Shown here one piece after another: positions 1 through 11,210 of a DNA stretch of 27,210 bases. Position 1 is the first letter of the stretch; every line of letters begins with the position of its first letter. Under the pieces are notes generated by a model. That model worked only from the letters and a program-made list of their open reading frames with translations. It searched no databases and was not told the DNA's origin. The stretch lies in NCBI GenBank assembly GCA_027596075.1, contig JADGJC010000442.1:1-27210 (forward strand), in the 5' to 3' direction. The stretch comes from Rhizophlyctis rosea. Lineage: Eukaryota; Chytridiomycota; Chytridiomycetes; Rhizophlyctidales; Rhizophlyctidaceae. Both the position numbers and the translations under genes were made by a program.

Positions 1-1275
1 ACGTCGATCGCTTACGTGTTTTTCTGTCGCACCTGTGCCACCTTGGGTGGTACATATGTGCGTGTGCGTGTTATGTTATTTAATTTATCTCAATATACAT
101 CCAAACAGTTAACATTTACCGTTGCATTTGAGTGTGTATTGCTACCAAGCAGGTCTATTGACCAGCACTCTGTATCAACAAGCCCATCCCACACCGCAGC
201 TCTGATCAGTGGGCAACTTCACGATGTTGTGAGATAATCACTGATAGATTGACACCCAAAATTCGCCCGCAACTCGACTTGGCAAGAAACAAAAATGGGA
301 ACTTCGACAAGATACGTTCTTTGAAACCAATGCATTCTCGCTCAGATTTAGTCAATTGCTTTTTTGGACACTTCCACTACATCCAACTCCTCCCGTGTCA
401 CTAGAGACTATGACTTGCAGACTCTGAAGCCACGCATAATGAAGAATAAGTTAAGCATTCGTAAATGGAAACGCAAAAAAAAGGGCGGAACTTCAAATCA
501 TTCGCATTGTGGAAATGCAATACTGATGCAAGCAAACTGGTACCGTTGTCTTTCCGAATTGAGGATCAAATACATACCATTAGGCGTGGTATTGATGACT
601 TCCAGGTGCCCAATTTTCGTAATACTGAGCTGCACTTGACAAGTCCCCATGGTTGATATACAAATAGGGAGCGCATTTGAGGTGGCACAGAAGGTTGCTT
701 CAAGTGATGTACAAGTCGTTCGTGATTTCTCTTTTCCTCCGAACATTTCATCCTGCATGTCAAACCACTGTTTTAGTCTTTACTGAGTATATATGATGGT
801 TGTCCTCTGGAGTAATCCGCAAACTCATCAAAAGCAATAGGTTGGGTGACCATACTGAAGCGCCATTCTTCGTAGTATTTAAGAGTCGCAATTGCATGCC
901 CTGCAGTAATGTATGGTTGTTTCCTCTCCTTTGGAATGACAGTCACACCATGAGAAGCGATAGTGGCATTTTTCCCAAGTCGCACCCAAGAAGCAACCTT
1001 TTGCACACTATCCAGGACTTCCCATCCTCCAATCAGTACCCAACCGGATGGTTAGCTTCTCGTCCGGTATGGATTCAGGCATATATCTCGTCCAATAAGT
1101 ACCGGCGTCGCAAAAAAAGCAACAACACGCCTGAAAATGAGCCACGAATCCGCTCAGATTGGTCATCATCAGTCTCACAGATCACAACATGCATCTGTTT
1201 TTGTCCAAACGATTCAAAATTTGTCAGTGATATCATCTCTGATATATTGAGCCACAATGCCGGCTTCATTCCCAA

Positions 1276-1289
1276 ACACACACACACAC
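1276..1289. repeat. (AC)7 dinucleotide microsatellite
   Basis: Seven uninterrupted AC units are visible directly. It is a simple repeat with no assigned role. Confidence 0.9.
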
Positions 1290-1835
1290 CCGCATCATGT
1301 CTTCTTTGCAATGGACTACATTGTGAACAATCAAAAAAATACATCAAACGGGGAGAGCAAAGGTATATAAAGATTTGTTTGTCAGAAAGGTATCTCATAT
1401 GCAGCAGCCAGGAAAGCTTTCCAAGGCAAGGGCACGCTTCCCACCGACTGTCATACCATGTTGGTGCATTCATAAACTTGGTCTACTATCTTTTTTTCCC
1501 ACAACTGTATCCACGTTAGCTCAGATTGGCGCCCCGTTGCGATGGGTACGCCAGAAGGTGAGCAAAAAGGAGCGAAATAGTAACGCAAGTTCATGAAGGC
1601 CGCAAATGACTCGAATACTTCAAAAGCGCAGCGGAGCGAAAGCGTTGAGAAATTTTATCCATAGTTCCTATCAAACATCGACGGCTGATTTGAGGGGTTG
1701 ACGGTAGGTCGATATGCAACCCTTCCTGACGAGACTGCGCGGAAGTCCTCACCAAGTTGGTGCTTGTAAAGGCCATCTTCTCAAATCATATTACCTCTCA
1801 CGGGAGTTAAAGATTTGTCTGCGGACCATGTCACC

Positions 1836-2111
1836 ATGTATAATTCTCTCCATTTTCCTGCTCCATGCAATGAGGACATTGACCCGGAATCACAGCAGAG
1901 CGGATGCGACTCAATATCCGGTTCCCTGTTCAGGGCCCACCGCTCGTCTTCAGGCACTTCAGCTGAAGAAGCCGTGATTCCGGGAAAAACTCAGCGCACA
2001 ACAGGGCATTACGAATTGGATGTAAGTAGGAGCGAGAAAGCTACCTGCCCTGCATGTGGACGTACATTGGAGCGTTGCGTTCAGGTGGACAGCGTCAGCG
2101 CTCATCATTGA
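1836..2111 (+). CDS. Weak candidate exon, Ser-rich with one CxxC
   Basis: An ATG-started open frame of 91 residues ends with TGA. The translation is acidic and Ser-rich in the first half and ends with a single CPAC motif (Cys-x2-Cys) near the C-terminus, followed by two adjacent His. The Cys/His spacing does not fit a classical C2H2 finger. No splice partners were identified, and an open frame this long is expected by chance in this much sequence. I do not recognise a family; treat it as a possible exon only. Confidence 0.15.
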   Translation: MYNSLHFPAPCNEDIDPESQQSGCDSISGSLFRAHRSSSGTSAEEAVIPGKTQRTTGHYELDVSRSEKATCPACGRTLERCVQVDSVSAHH

Positions 2112-2547
2112 AGACATAACGCTGCCATTGATCACCTGCTGTCACATTCATAATGCAACACATTAGATATGAACTGAGAGCACATAAATTTGGTTCTTAT
2201 GCCCTCCGGAGCATAGTCCAAATCACCGCAAAATCGCACGAGATTGATCATCTACAATAACGTGACTGTGACGTGGAACTGTGGACAAACCCGCAGGCGG
2301 GCGGGATGTAATTGGGACCTTGTTATGATTGGGTTGTTATTGTCGGGTGTCTTCAAGAAGAACAGAGTGCGGATGGAGGAGACTTGGCGTGACCACTACT
2401 AGTACTACTTTAGTGATTTGGAGTCACCAGAGTTGAGGTCAAATCACAACCGCAAAATTGAAGATAACGGAGAGCAGCCAGGTGCGTACCCAACCCCTCG
2501 TTTTGCATGAGACTGTATAGGGATGCACAGGATGTGGACGGGCCGCC

Positions 2548-3057
2548 ATGTACGAGATGACCCACATCACATGGACGGGTTGTGTGTTGAGCTTCCGGCG
2601 GCAAAGTTGTGCACCTCAAAAAATCATACATAATTGCAAGAAGCAGGGTGAAGACCACAAAAAAAGCCTAACCTTATCGCGGTTGGAATGCGGAGGGCTC
2701 GACAAGCGCTCTACAAAATACTATGCGAGTTGTGCAATCTTTGTTGAGTGCGTCTCGACGGGCTCTTTTTTTGGGAAATACTGGAGCGCTCCTTCTGCAA
2801 CCCCACCGCGGTACCTATGGTTTCTAGACAGTCTGGACCTGCATGATATCACATTGGGTTACTTTATGCTGTGCGCCCTGAAAAGAAGCATGAAAAACAT
2901 CCTCGCCCCAAGCACATTGACAGTCCAGAACTGCCTGAGCCATTCGCCGACGAATTTGTTGCTGATGTTCACTTTTGATTCTCGGACATTCGGCGGGATA
3001 GGGCGGGATTCAAGGGAGGATCATCACAATTTGCGCGCCGCCGTAGCTGCTCTGTAA
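2548..3057 (+). CDS. Weak candidate ORF, unrecognised
   Basis: This is a 169-residue ATG-started open frame. The start sits in a very good eukaryotic context (GCCGCC directly before the ATG), which is the main reason to list it. The product is Cys/Leu/Ser-rich with no recognised domain, signal peptide or clear membrane segment. About one open frame of this length is expected by chance in the window, and the gene-like C-to-G compositional pattern seen in the convincing genes is absent. Probably not real. Confidence 0.15.
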   Translation: MYEMTHITWTGCVLSFRRQSCAPQKIIHNCKKQGEDHKKSLTLSRLECGGLDKRSTKYYASCAIFVECVSTGSFFGKYWSAPSATPPRYLWFLDSLDLHDITLGYFMLCALKRSMKNILAPSTLTVQNCLSHSPTNLLLMFTFDSRTFGGIGRDSREDHHNLRAAVAAL

Positions 3058-6000
3058 ACTTTTAGCCCTTCCAATCTGTGCTCTCGGTCGGTTACTTTGA
3101 GGTCATGTCAAAAAAGGATGGAATGGACTTTATTGACGGATCAAGCAAGCAAGAGAGGTTGATCTTGATTGATCCAAAGGTTCAAAACGCAGCTGGCATA
3201 GCTTCTCAGCGATTGTACTTGAAGCAGTCAGGACCCGCGGGGTGGGATTTGACTTGCAATCCGTTCCTGCATGCGGCCCTGGAGCATAATATGACTGATT
3301 TCCCCAGAGCGATAAACCTAAATGCAAAATCCTGACAACTGAAAGCAGTTTGGCAATCCGATTTTCGATTTGTCCTGGTTGGATATTCTTTTTAAAGCAA
3401 CAGTGGCCAATGTTGTGGCAAGGAGTCGTGAAGATGGAGCATGAATGAGTGCGCTGAAGCGATAAACATCATGTTGAATCCATAGGTCCCTGATGACCAT
3501 CACAAACCTGGTTGATGAAAAATCTTCTCCTTGATCATTCCTTTTTGAGGTTGCGCCGCCAGGATGCTGGTGAATGGCATATGGAGGGCTTGGTGAAGAG
3601 GTCCACACTTATGAAAATTGGAACTATCAAACGAAGAGAAACACCCCTGGCATTCACCTCCAAGTAAAATGTCGCACACAGCGGTCTTGTGCTTCTTCTG
3701 GTGTCAGAACAGGGCGGCGGGAAAGGTTTGCATGGCAGTTGATTCTGTCCGCATTCGATGATTAACTTTCTAAAAAAGATGACCAACTCCAAAGCACTAA
3801 AAAAGTAGTCCTCATTGAGTGTTTCTTGGAAAGGTTTCTTGCTTTGTAACAGTGCATTTGACGATCTTCTTCATGTATCCGTCGTCACTTTCCTTTTGCT
3901 GCGTACCGTCGATACTGACTTGATGCTAGATCAACAAATGAAGGGCAGGAACAAAACGCACCGGTTGAGTTCGTGCAGAGCTGGACTGCATGTTATTGCA
4001 GGGATATATTGGCAATTTGCGCAGGCAGCCCGGATTGTTACGCGTCGGCGCATTATGAATGAATTGGAAGGTGATGGACGAGAAGGACAGAAAAAGAATG
4101 GCAACGATACACAAATTGGGAATGGAGAGTCCGTGCCAGGTCATCATGCCTGTCTGCTTCCGCTGTTCAATGGGATTGCTGTGAAGCTGGGTGATGGCCA
4201 GTGTCCGAGATTTTGTCCTTTGGATGAATGTTACGACCCTACTTCGCGAAGTTGAACTTTGACATGAGTCACACACCATGCTTTGATTATTTTGATTGAA
4301 ATTGTATGTATCTACTCAGCAACATACGGCAAGTTGTACTGATTGAACTTTCATCAGACGAAGTACTGATATGCCAGGCCAAGTGGTATCAGGGACTCCA
4401 ATTCAACAGACCGGAAGCGCACAGGCAATCAATCGTGTCCCTTGCAACAGAACTTCCAATACAAAAGTCGTCCATGCGGTCAAAACGAGATCGCAAGTCA
4501 ATCAGAAGTGGGACAGCTGGGAAAAATAAAAAATTCACGAAGGCTGCTGATGGACAACGTGATCTCAGACCGACCGCTATGAAAGTGTATCGGGCAATCC
4601 ATGCCTTTGAATACATTTAGTTGTCCAATTCCAAAAAAACATCGGGTACATGCAATTGGGAGGAAGTTCAAAAGGAAGCGATGAGGGTAACGGCGATGTA
4701 GTTTGTCTTGAAATGACCAATGCATCAACGCAGCTCGATCATAATTGCGGACTAAGTGTCAGCGACTTCGACGATTTCATACTCGTGCCACACCTGAACA
4801 GCGCTTGCAACCGACGCTAGTACCATGTCAGCACATGTTCATGGAAATGCAGATGGGGTGTACAAGTGTAGTCTGCCAACATAGGCTTGCAGATTCACAT
4901 TCATCAGACTTATCCAGACGACCCGTTTGGCAAGGAAAAAAGGGAAACGATCTTTCACAACAGTTCAATGAAGAGCATCGTCACTCAAATCCCTCAAGTG
5001 GAAAGATTTTGGTCAAAAAGCAGATACAGGAGCTGTCCTAGCTCACAGCGAAGGATGGTCTGCCAATTCTGCGTTCGCCACAGAAAAACGAAAGAGATCG
5101 CAATATCCAACATACCACATGCACCATCGCGATGAGTCCAGCCACGGTAGTACCTGTTGAATCATGTCAAGCTTTCATGGTAACCTGCTTAGGTGTTATG
5201 TAACCTCAGAAAAAGCCATAGTACACTACTCAGCTCAAAAACACCGATCCCCCTCACACGGAATGTCACACGTGATTCCATCCAACTACAATTTAACATC
5301 CTCAAAAGTGTCACATCTGCCATCGGGCTCCATCGGGCGCCCGCAACCTCACGCAGATTAAGCGACTCCAGGTTTTTCCCCATTGGGCCTGCGTTTCACG
5401 CGGTCCATTGGGTGCCGTATATGCTGCTCATTGACCTCTCATAGTCTCGTCATCCTCATTTCATTCCTCTCAGAGGTCATTCCTCTTCTCACCATTCTCC
5501 CTTTCCTCCCTTGAACCGCTCATTCTTTTTTGGATTAGAGCTCATCAAGTCCAAGCTGCAGTTTTACCGATAGTAGCCTCAGAAAGAGGTCCATATCTCA
5601 GTCGAGGCCGCAACATCAGCCACAGAGATGCAACAAGATGAATTTTGGTGATCTGTGTCTCAGATTCATTGAGTGTTCGTTTTTCTAACGGGTTGATCCG
5701 CCTGAGAGTTTCATTCGACGTTGACTGTGTATTTTTTGTTAGGTCAACAGCGGTGATTGACATGCCGGTCTTCGGCTCATACCTTCGGTCGCATGGGACT
5801 CAAGTGCCTGGTTGTGGACAGGTGAAAGCGCGCAAAGGAAAGCATAGTCGGCCGCCATGTACAAAGTATCTTGCCCGCTCGTTTAGCATCAATCGGACAA
5901 TGAGTTTCGCAAATGCGGTTATCCCTGATCTGGCTGATGCGGTTGGTTGAGGAAACATCTTGATGCTGATGAATTGAATGAAGTACTGCCAGTGACTGCA

Positions 6001-7930
6001 TCAAAGAAAATAAAAAATCACTGATAGAGAAGCGTCAGTGACATTTTGCCCCTCGTCATATCAAGCGGATTGTTCTCCATGGTGACATGCGTGTGAGGCA
6101 CGTGCATGATCCCGAAATGAGAAGTGAGTGGGGTACACTTAGTGTGAAGGAAAGTACGGTGGTGGAAGGCGACCGCACCATCAAGCCAAAAAAATGGAAT
6201 TTGGAAAGAGATCATGTCCGTGAATGAGGACTAAAGTGGATGGAGTCCTGAACGATTGCGCTAGCTGAGTGGCACGTCCAAAAGTTTATGCGATGGCGCT
6301 GAAGGAGTCCGATGACGTTATTTTTTTGGAGGAGTTGAGTTAGTTGGCCCACCAATGAGAAGTGGCCAATGTGCTGGGGGCTGAGGACCAACTCAGAAGA
6401 TCGATCAAACCATTTCCTTTAAAAGCCGTCTTCGTGTCATCCGTCAATGCTTCCATCTTCTGGTGGCCACTTTTGTCAGCAGGCAGGAAGCGCATATCAG
6501 TTTCTGGAAAGTCCTTGCCGTTGGGTTCACAATTTACCAATTTGAAGGACAAAGATGTGCAAGACTACGCCCAATGGTCTAGTCAGTGAAGGGCGATTTC
6601 TGGGAGGTAAACGTCAAGTACGTTGTTATCCTGTTGGTCTTTCGGCTCGAGATGTTCTTTTCGTTCTTTTCGTACCTGTTTTTGTGCTCACTTGCGCTGC
6701 GACACTAACGGGACTCTTAAAAACAGCTGCGTCATGTCTGAAGTTCAATTGGATATGCTAATCTCATTATCGTCGATGAGATGTGTGGGACGAGGACGGA
6801 GTGGAGGGAGAGTATTCCCACTCTTTCTGCACTTGACGCAAAAGTTATAGTCATCATCGTGAGGTGTGTCAGAGCTCATTGGAAATCCGGCGCGATGTGT
6901 TCATAGTGAGATTTGAATCACACAAAAAAAGAATTGTAAAAAGGAGGGCCAAAGCACATAGTACATTATGTGGAACAGCCTGGAATGTTTTGTCACTTGT
7001 TGTGGATTCCCAGTGAACGAAGAAAAAGATTAGATTATCGTTCTGCATTTGAGATATGAAGGAAAAGATTACGATGACGAATGGGCATACAACACCGAAT
7101 GCCGAACTTTGTTTGATAATCGAATGGAGGTATGTACGTTGCCCTGTGATAAGAAGGATTTGTTTCAGGCATATGGATGCCACTATGGGATGTTGACAGC
7201 CGGTATTGGATATGTTCGATTTCTCAAGCATGTGAGAGCACGCAAAGCTTGTACATGCAACATCTGCAGAAATCAATGTACGGCTCTTCAAGTCAGACAT
7301 GATCCTTCAGCGCAGTCTGGAAAGTTGTTGAAAAATGATCCGATGATGAAATCATGAACCGACAAGCAAGATGACCACTGAGATCGAATCTGGCGACGTC
7401 AATTGACAATTTTCACACTTCAAAAATAGTGAGAGTACTCGTCGTCAACGACATCATCATCACACTTTCGTAGCATGTATCATGTTGGGTTCTAGCATTC
7501 TGCAAGCATAGGGATCTACAGAAACGAAAAGGAGGCCCTCTCTCATACAATGACGAAGTCGTGTTGCGCACTTTGAGATGCGTTGATGGGTTCAATGGAT
7601 AAATGAACCTTCTGATACCGACAATACATAATCTACAAAATGTGGCATATTTTCGCAAACCGAAGCACTCATGCGTCACATAACTAACCGTTCCTATGCA
7701 ATGCCACATAGTGGACAAGTTTATGACTATGGTGAGGCCCGAGGCCCGGAGCAGTTGGGATGAGATGACCTAGGATGTTGTCGCGCAAAAAGAGGGCCGG
7801 TGGAGTGGAACGGAGTAAAGAACCTTGATTGACTTCGTCACACTCGTAAAGATATGGTCACAAGCTATCTAATCATGCACATGGTTTTACCATGGCCCGT
7901 GCCGTGCACAGATATGTGGAAAGAAGGAGG

Positions 7931-7938
7931 TATAAAAA
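7931..7938 (+). promoter_or_regulatory. TATA-like box (TATAAAAA)
   Basis: This is a textbook TATA element on the plus strand in an A/G-rich setting. The next ATG downstream (about 7981) opens a frame of only 24 codons, so no gene can be assigned. It may serve an unrecognised transcript that would converge on RPB9, or be coincidence. Confidence 0.2.
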
Positions 7939-8160
7939 GGAATATTGCCCCGAAGTGTGGATGTTGAAGTTGCATCGATCATGAGATTATTCAAGATGCA
8001 TCAAACTTCCTTCATATTTCGAAACACGGAACTTGCAATCTGCATAAGCAACTAGTATCTGATTTCAAAGCAAAGCACATCATGCAAAATCAGCTCAAAT
8101 ACACCGACTCCCGCTCCAACACAATGCAACGTGTAACCCCATCCACCAACAACCAAACCA

Positions 8161-9157
8161 TCACGCCATCAACGCTTGACTGACATCAGGCTTGGTGTGG
8201 ATCGCCCAGCGGTGGTTGCAAGTCTTGTTGCGACAGATGTAGACCACCTGCAAGTGTTATCATCAATCTCACTGCAAAACCTCCGTACCACGTGGACCAT
8301 CACCACGAACGTAGATCACCAGACACACACCTTCATGGAAGTATGATCCCTCGTGTCCTTCTTCGAGACGGGATTGACGAGCGCATGCCTGGCTTGGAAG
8401 AAGACGGCGTCCTCCACGCCGCATTTGGGACAGGCGTAGGTCCTTCCGGGCGTTTTGTGAGTGACCGGGTAGGTTTTGTCTTCGCGGAGGTCGGGGAGGT
8501 CTTGGAGGTCCTTGCTGGGGTGTGTGGGAAGAAGGGTATATGGTAAGTGAATGATGATGATGGGTTGGTGTCTCCCCCGCGTCGCACATCGGCAGACCAA
8601 TATGTTCTCCGCCGCGCACGATGCATCATGCGTGGATGTAGATTGAAGAGAATGTGCGCTGCACACTTGAGTTTCATTCGTTGTCGCCTTTTGAGTCACG
8701 TGTAGCAGCACACCACATGTGAATGTTTGCTGCACGCGATTGTGCCAGCTTCGCTCGCAATCCATCCGCTTTTGCTTACTGCCACGTTCAGTCTCGCCCG
8801 CGAATCAACCCAGCTCCCCAAATGACCAGGGACGAGATAATGGGGCAGCATACTCACGCACGGTCATGAGCCATGATTTGGGAAGAGATGATTTTCTCCG
8901 AATCATCTGTAACGACACGGAAGTAAGGACAGAGTCTGCAAGACAAGAGGAGCTTGGGGCGGTTGTCGTCGTTGAAGGTCCTGGGGTAGAGCAGGCTTCG
9001 ACTGATGGAAATTTCAGTGGGGACTTAGCATGCATACACAGCAACTACGGTGATATCAGTCAACGGACGGTGGTTCCCACCATACTCGAAAAGCTCACCA
9101 TTCTGGACAGAACTGGAACTTGGGTTTCGCACAGTCGTTCTCGGTGACGCCGTTCAT
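8161..9157 (-). CDS. RPB9: RNA polymerase II subunit Rpb9 (four exons)
   Basis: The product is the small zinc-ribbon subunit of RNA polymerase II, which acts in the nucleus in start-site choice, elongation and transcript fidelity. On the minus strand the exons are 9157-9099, 9001-8858, 8514-8331 and 8247-8161; the introns are 97, 343 and 83 nt, all GT-AG, and phases match, giving 157 aa. The first ribbon is FCPEC (C17, C20) with SCRLC (C41, C44). The second is CPKCG (C96, C99), then AVFFQ, then YICRNKTCNHRW (C134, C139). The Cys-x4-Cys end and HRW are typical of Rpb9 rather than TFIIS, Rpa12 or Rpc11. The start is the ATG 16 codons before the first Cys. Oddities: the usual DPTLPRT-like linker is replaced by a YPVTHKT stretch, the hairpin between ribbon halves is about ten residues longer than usual, and a 14-residue tail follows HRW. 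The family is near certain; the intron 2 borders are least sure. Confidence 0.93.
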
Positions 9158-9254
9158 TGCGTATGTATGGGTATATGGGTATTGGCAGGTGAACGCAACA
9201 AGCACAGTGGTGGGATATGGAAGGGAAATAATTTTGAGAATAGAGCAGCAGAGT

Positions 9255-9860
9255 ATGGCGGGGTGCGATCGTGGGAAAGTGCGTTATGAGGGTGCAGCAC
9301 ACCTAGGGTGGCGTGCCACCCAGCAAGCATCACATACACTCAGAGAGTGTGTGAGTAAAATGTCATCCCCAGGAGGAAGGGGCGCAGGCAAGCGACCACT
9401 CCACCTCCAGGACCCTCGCGTTGCTGCACAGTCCGCACCCCTACATATCACATACTTCACATTCCTTTCAAATTCATATAGTGGCACGAGTTGCTATACT
9501 CCATATATACTATAATTCACAGGTGAGCAAAGGCGATGACAAGCACAGATGCCCGCTATCAGATGAAAGCAAACCCGTACTGACCTCTTCCAACTGCAAA
9601 TCATGTGGGCCGCCGCTAATTCTTAATGGCAAAATATTATCAAGGGCACGACCATTCCATGTTCCCCACAACTCTCACATCGCCTTGATGATTACTACAA
9701 TTCAACTACGAATCTGATTATGCAACCGCCTGATGATGAGGAGACCTCACCTCAACATGATCCATGTCATGGTGGTTTTCTCGTCTGTCCATACCAGAGC
9801 TGTGGCTCGAAACCAACTCTTGGCAGTTCGTCAGAATCGGAGCGACAAATTTTGTTGTAA
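9255..9860 (+). CDS. Candidate spliced gene, unrecognised, Cys-containing
   Basis: Three open segments can be joined in frame: 9255-9350, 9373-9522 and 9645-9860 (TAA). The second junction is the good one: its donor is CAG followed by GTGAGC, and its acceptor is ATCAAG with a CTAAT branch site at 9616-9620, for a 122-nt intron. The first junction would need an intron of only 22 nt, so the 5' end is doubtful. The last segment contains an acidic stretch (PPDDEE) and then HGGFLVCPYQSCGS, a Cys-x4-Cys pair that recalls the post-SET Cys region of SET-MYND proteins, though no SET core is visible. It would start only 97 bp from RPB9, divergently. A further donor (GTACGT) at 9932 suggests the 3' end may extend. 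Confidence 0.22.
9306..9321. repeat. 16-bp compact palindrome
   Basis: GGGTGGC and GCCACCC are perfect inverted 7-mers separated by two bases, about 150 bp upstream of the RPB9 start. It could be a dimeric transcription-factor site or chance. It also lies inside the candidate coding segment listed at 9255-9860. Confidence 0.5.
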
Positions 9861-10751
9861 CCAACACATCCGACATCAGGAAGCTCGCGGGGTGCGACCT
9901 CTGCGCTACCGAATCTTTGCTTGTGGCCTATCGGTACGTCACCCTTCTTGTCCTTCTCCCGTTGCGATTAGCATCATCCGTCCTCTTTGTTGTCTCCTTC
10001 CTTCATTGTGTTCGTTTGAGAAGCATGCGGTCTGCAATCTACTGTCTGTTCGTTGGTTGAAGTGACACCTGGTCACTTCATCCGACCCTCACAAAAATGG
10101 TGATGCAATGCGATGATTGGGATTTGCGAAGAACATGACCAAGCGCTTCATATGAGTCATATTGAACTGAATGATGATGATTGATCCCAACAAGAAAAGC
10201 CAGCTGGGCGGACCTTGATTTCGAATATGAGATATTGAATCTGAGAGGGTTTTTGCAATGTATCACATGCAATTTAGACCAACTTGCTGCTCATGAACAT
10301 TGAATCACCCGCTCACATGGCGGCCAACACTCCGCGCGGATACCCGAATACATCTATTTTTCCCTCCCAAGTGCATCTTGACCATCACCGTCGTCATGAA
10401 GAATCTGGTTCATTCTGAGCACTTTGACATACGCTCGAATGCTCAATTGATATGGTTGACACGATCTTTGATCTGTCGCTGATCATGACAAAAAAAGGAG
10501 CACAAAGTACGAAGGAACATGATACACACTGTGATGACACACTATACTTAGTCACGGGTTCAACAAGAGCGGCATTAAGGAAGCAGGTCTGCCGTGCACC
10601 TTGCAACTTACACAAGTGTCGTGCTGAACAAATTGCGAGCTCCTATGCAGAAACTGAGTCATCCAGGCTTTGAACCCCAAAGGACGGTATTGAACCACCT
10701 CAAATCACCAGACTCGGTTGCGAATTGCTGATTCGGCTGCCTATCATATTA

Positions 10752-10828
10752 TTCAGGCCGAAGGGGTCGTGATGACAATGCATGCGCCAACACTCCGTCG
10801 GACGGGATTCCTCCGTTTCGGGCCTGAA
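10752..10828. repeat. Imperfect inverted repeat with inner palindrome
   Basis: The left arm TTCAGGCCGAA (10752-10762) and the right arm TTCGGGCCTGAA (10817-10828) are inverted copies differing by one inserted base. Between them CCGTC-G-GACGG (10795-10805) is a second perfect palindrome. The size (77 bp) would suit a tiny MITE-like element, but I see no clear target-site duplication and no second copy in the window. Confidence 0.35.
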
Positions 10829-10898
10829 AAGTGGTTTTCACTCTGTCCAATGATCAGCATCCTTTGCTTCTTGAGTTGTGCTGCGTAATAATGTAGGG

Positions 10899-11210
10899 TT
10901 CAAATATATATGAGCCTTCACCTTCACTGGGCCCATTCAGGGAAAAGGAGTCCTCACCACCACCGAATTCCAAACAAACTCGAACTCCCTCCGACGCGCA
11001 GATGGGGGAAACGAAAGATTGATTTCTCTTGCACACTTTTCAGTCCTGAATCGTTCCGCAGAAGACGCTCTCCTACAATCCACCACCACACCAACCCCAT
11101 TCCGCAAAAAGCCAAGACAAGTGGATTCAAAAAGTGACTCGTCCCATGACCCGTCGCGGGCGTTGATGGGATCTGGCGGCGGAGTGGGTGTACGAGTTCA
11201 GTGGTGGTAG
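10899..11210 (+). CDS. Candidate exon pair, Ser/Pro-rich, unrecognised
   Basis: Two adjacent frames look coding. The first runs from about 10899 to a TGA at 11023, preceded by a possible acceptor (AATGTAG), and gives a Pro/Ser/Lys-rich stretch. The second runs from an acceptor-like pyrimidine tract ending in TTTTCAG at 11042 to a TAG at 11208-11210; it ends in a Gly-rich tail and two Trp. No good GT donor connects the two, so either they belong to different transcripts, a frameshift separates them, or the likeness is only compositional. No family is recognised. Confidence 0.18.

Larger units (their letters stand above)
1..8160. other. Long stretch without a recognised gene
   Basis: I read both strands for conserved domain motifs, splice-linked exons, tRNA boxes and mobile-element signatures and found none I can defend. 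Open frames here are mostly short, overlap on both strands, and often start on TTG or GTG. A short (AC)7 tract lies at 1276-1289. Some open frames look mildly protein-like (for example 1836-2111 plus and 773-1066 minus) but match no family known to me. The region may hold rapidly evolving or heavily spliced genes, decayed repeats, or true intergenic DNA. Confidence 0.5.

Noticed and set aside
800..1519. 239-codon open frame on the plus strand
   Set aside because: It opens on TTG, has no recognisable domain, lacks the compositional pattern of the convincing genes, and is opposed by open frames on the minus strand. I could not support it as a gene.
7049..7357. 102-codon plus-strand frame with several Cys
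   Set aside because: The Cys spacing fits no zinc-binding family, the length is expected by chance, and the opposite strand is open for longer (6869-7300).
8269..8619. Minus-strand frames overlapping RPB9 exon 3 (8269-8619 and 8333-8677)
   Set aside because: They are out of frame with the zinc-ribbon codons; the true frame is the one encoding CPKCG and AVFFQ.
10317..10418. Short ATG frame starting MAANTPRG and a partly similar start near 10786
   Set aside because: They share only a 12-base string (GCCAACACTCCG) and neither has a usable donor or a continuation, so I cannot claim a gene or a duplication.
10660..10740. Possible minus-strand tRNA, because a B-box-like GGTTCAATACC occurs
   Set aside because: The T-arm does not pair, no A box at proper spacing is visible, and no acceptor stem can be formed.
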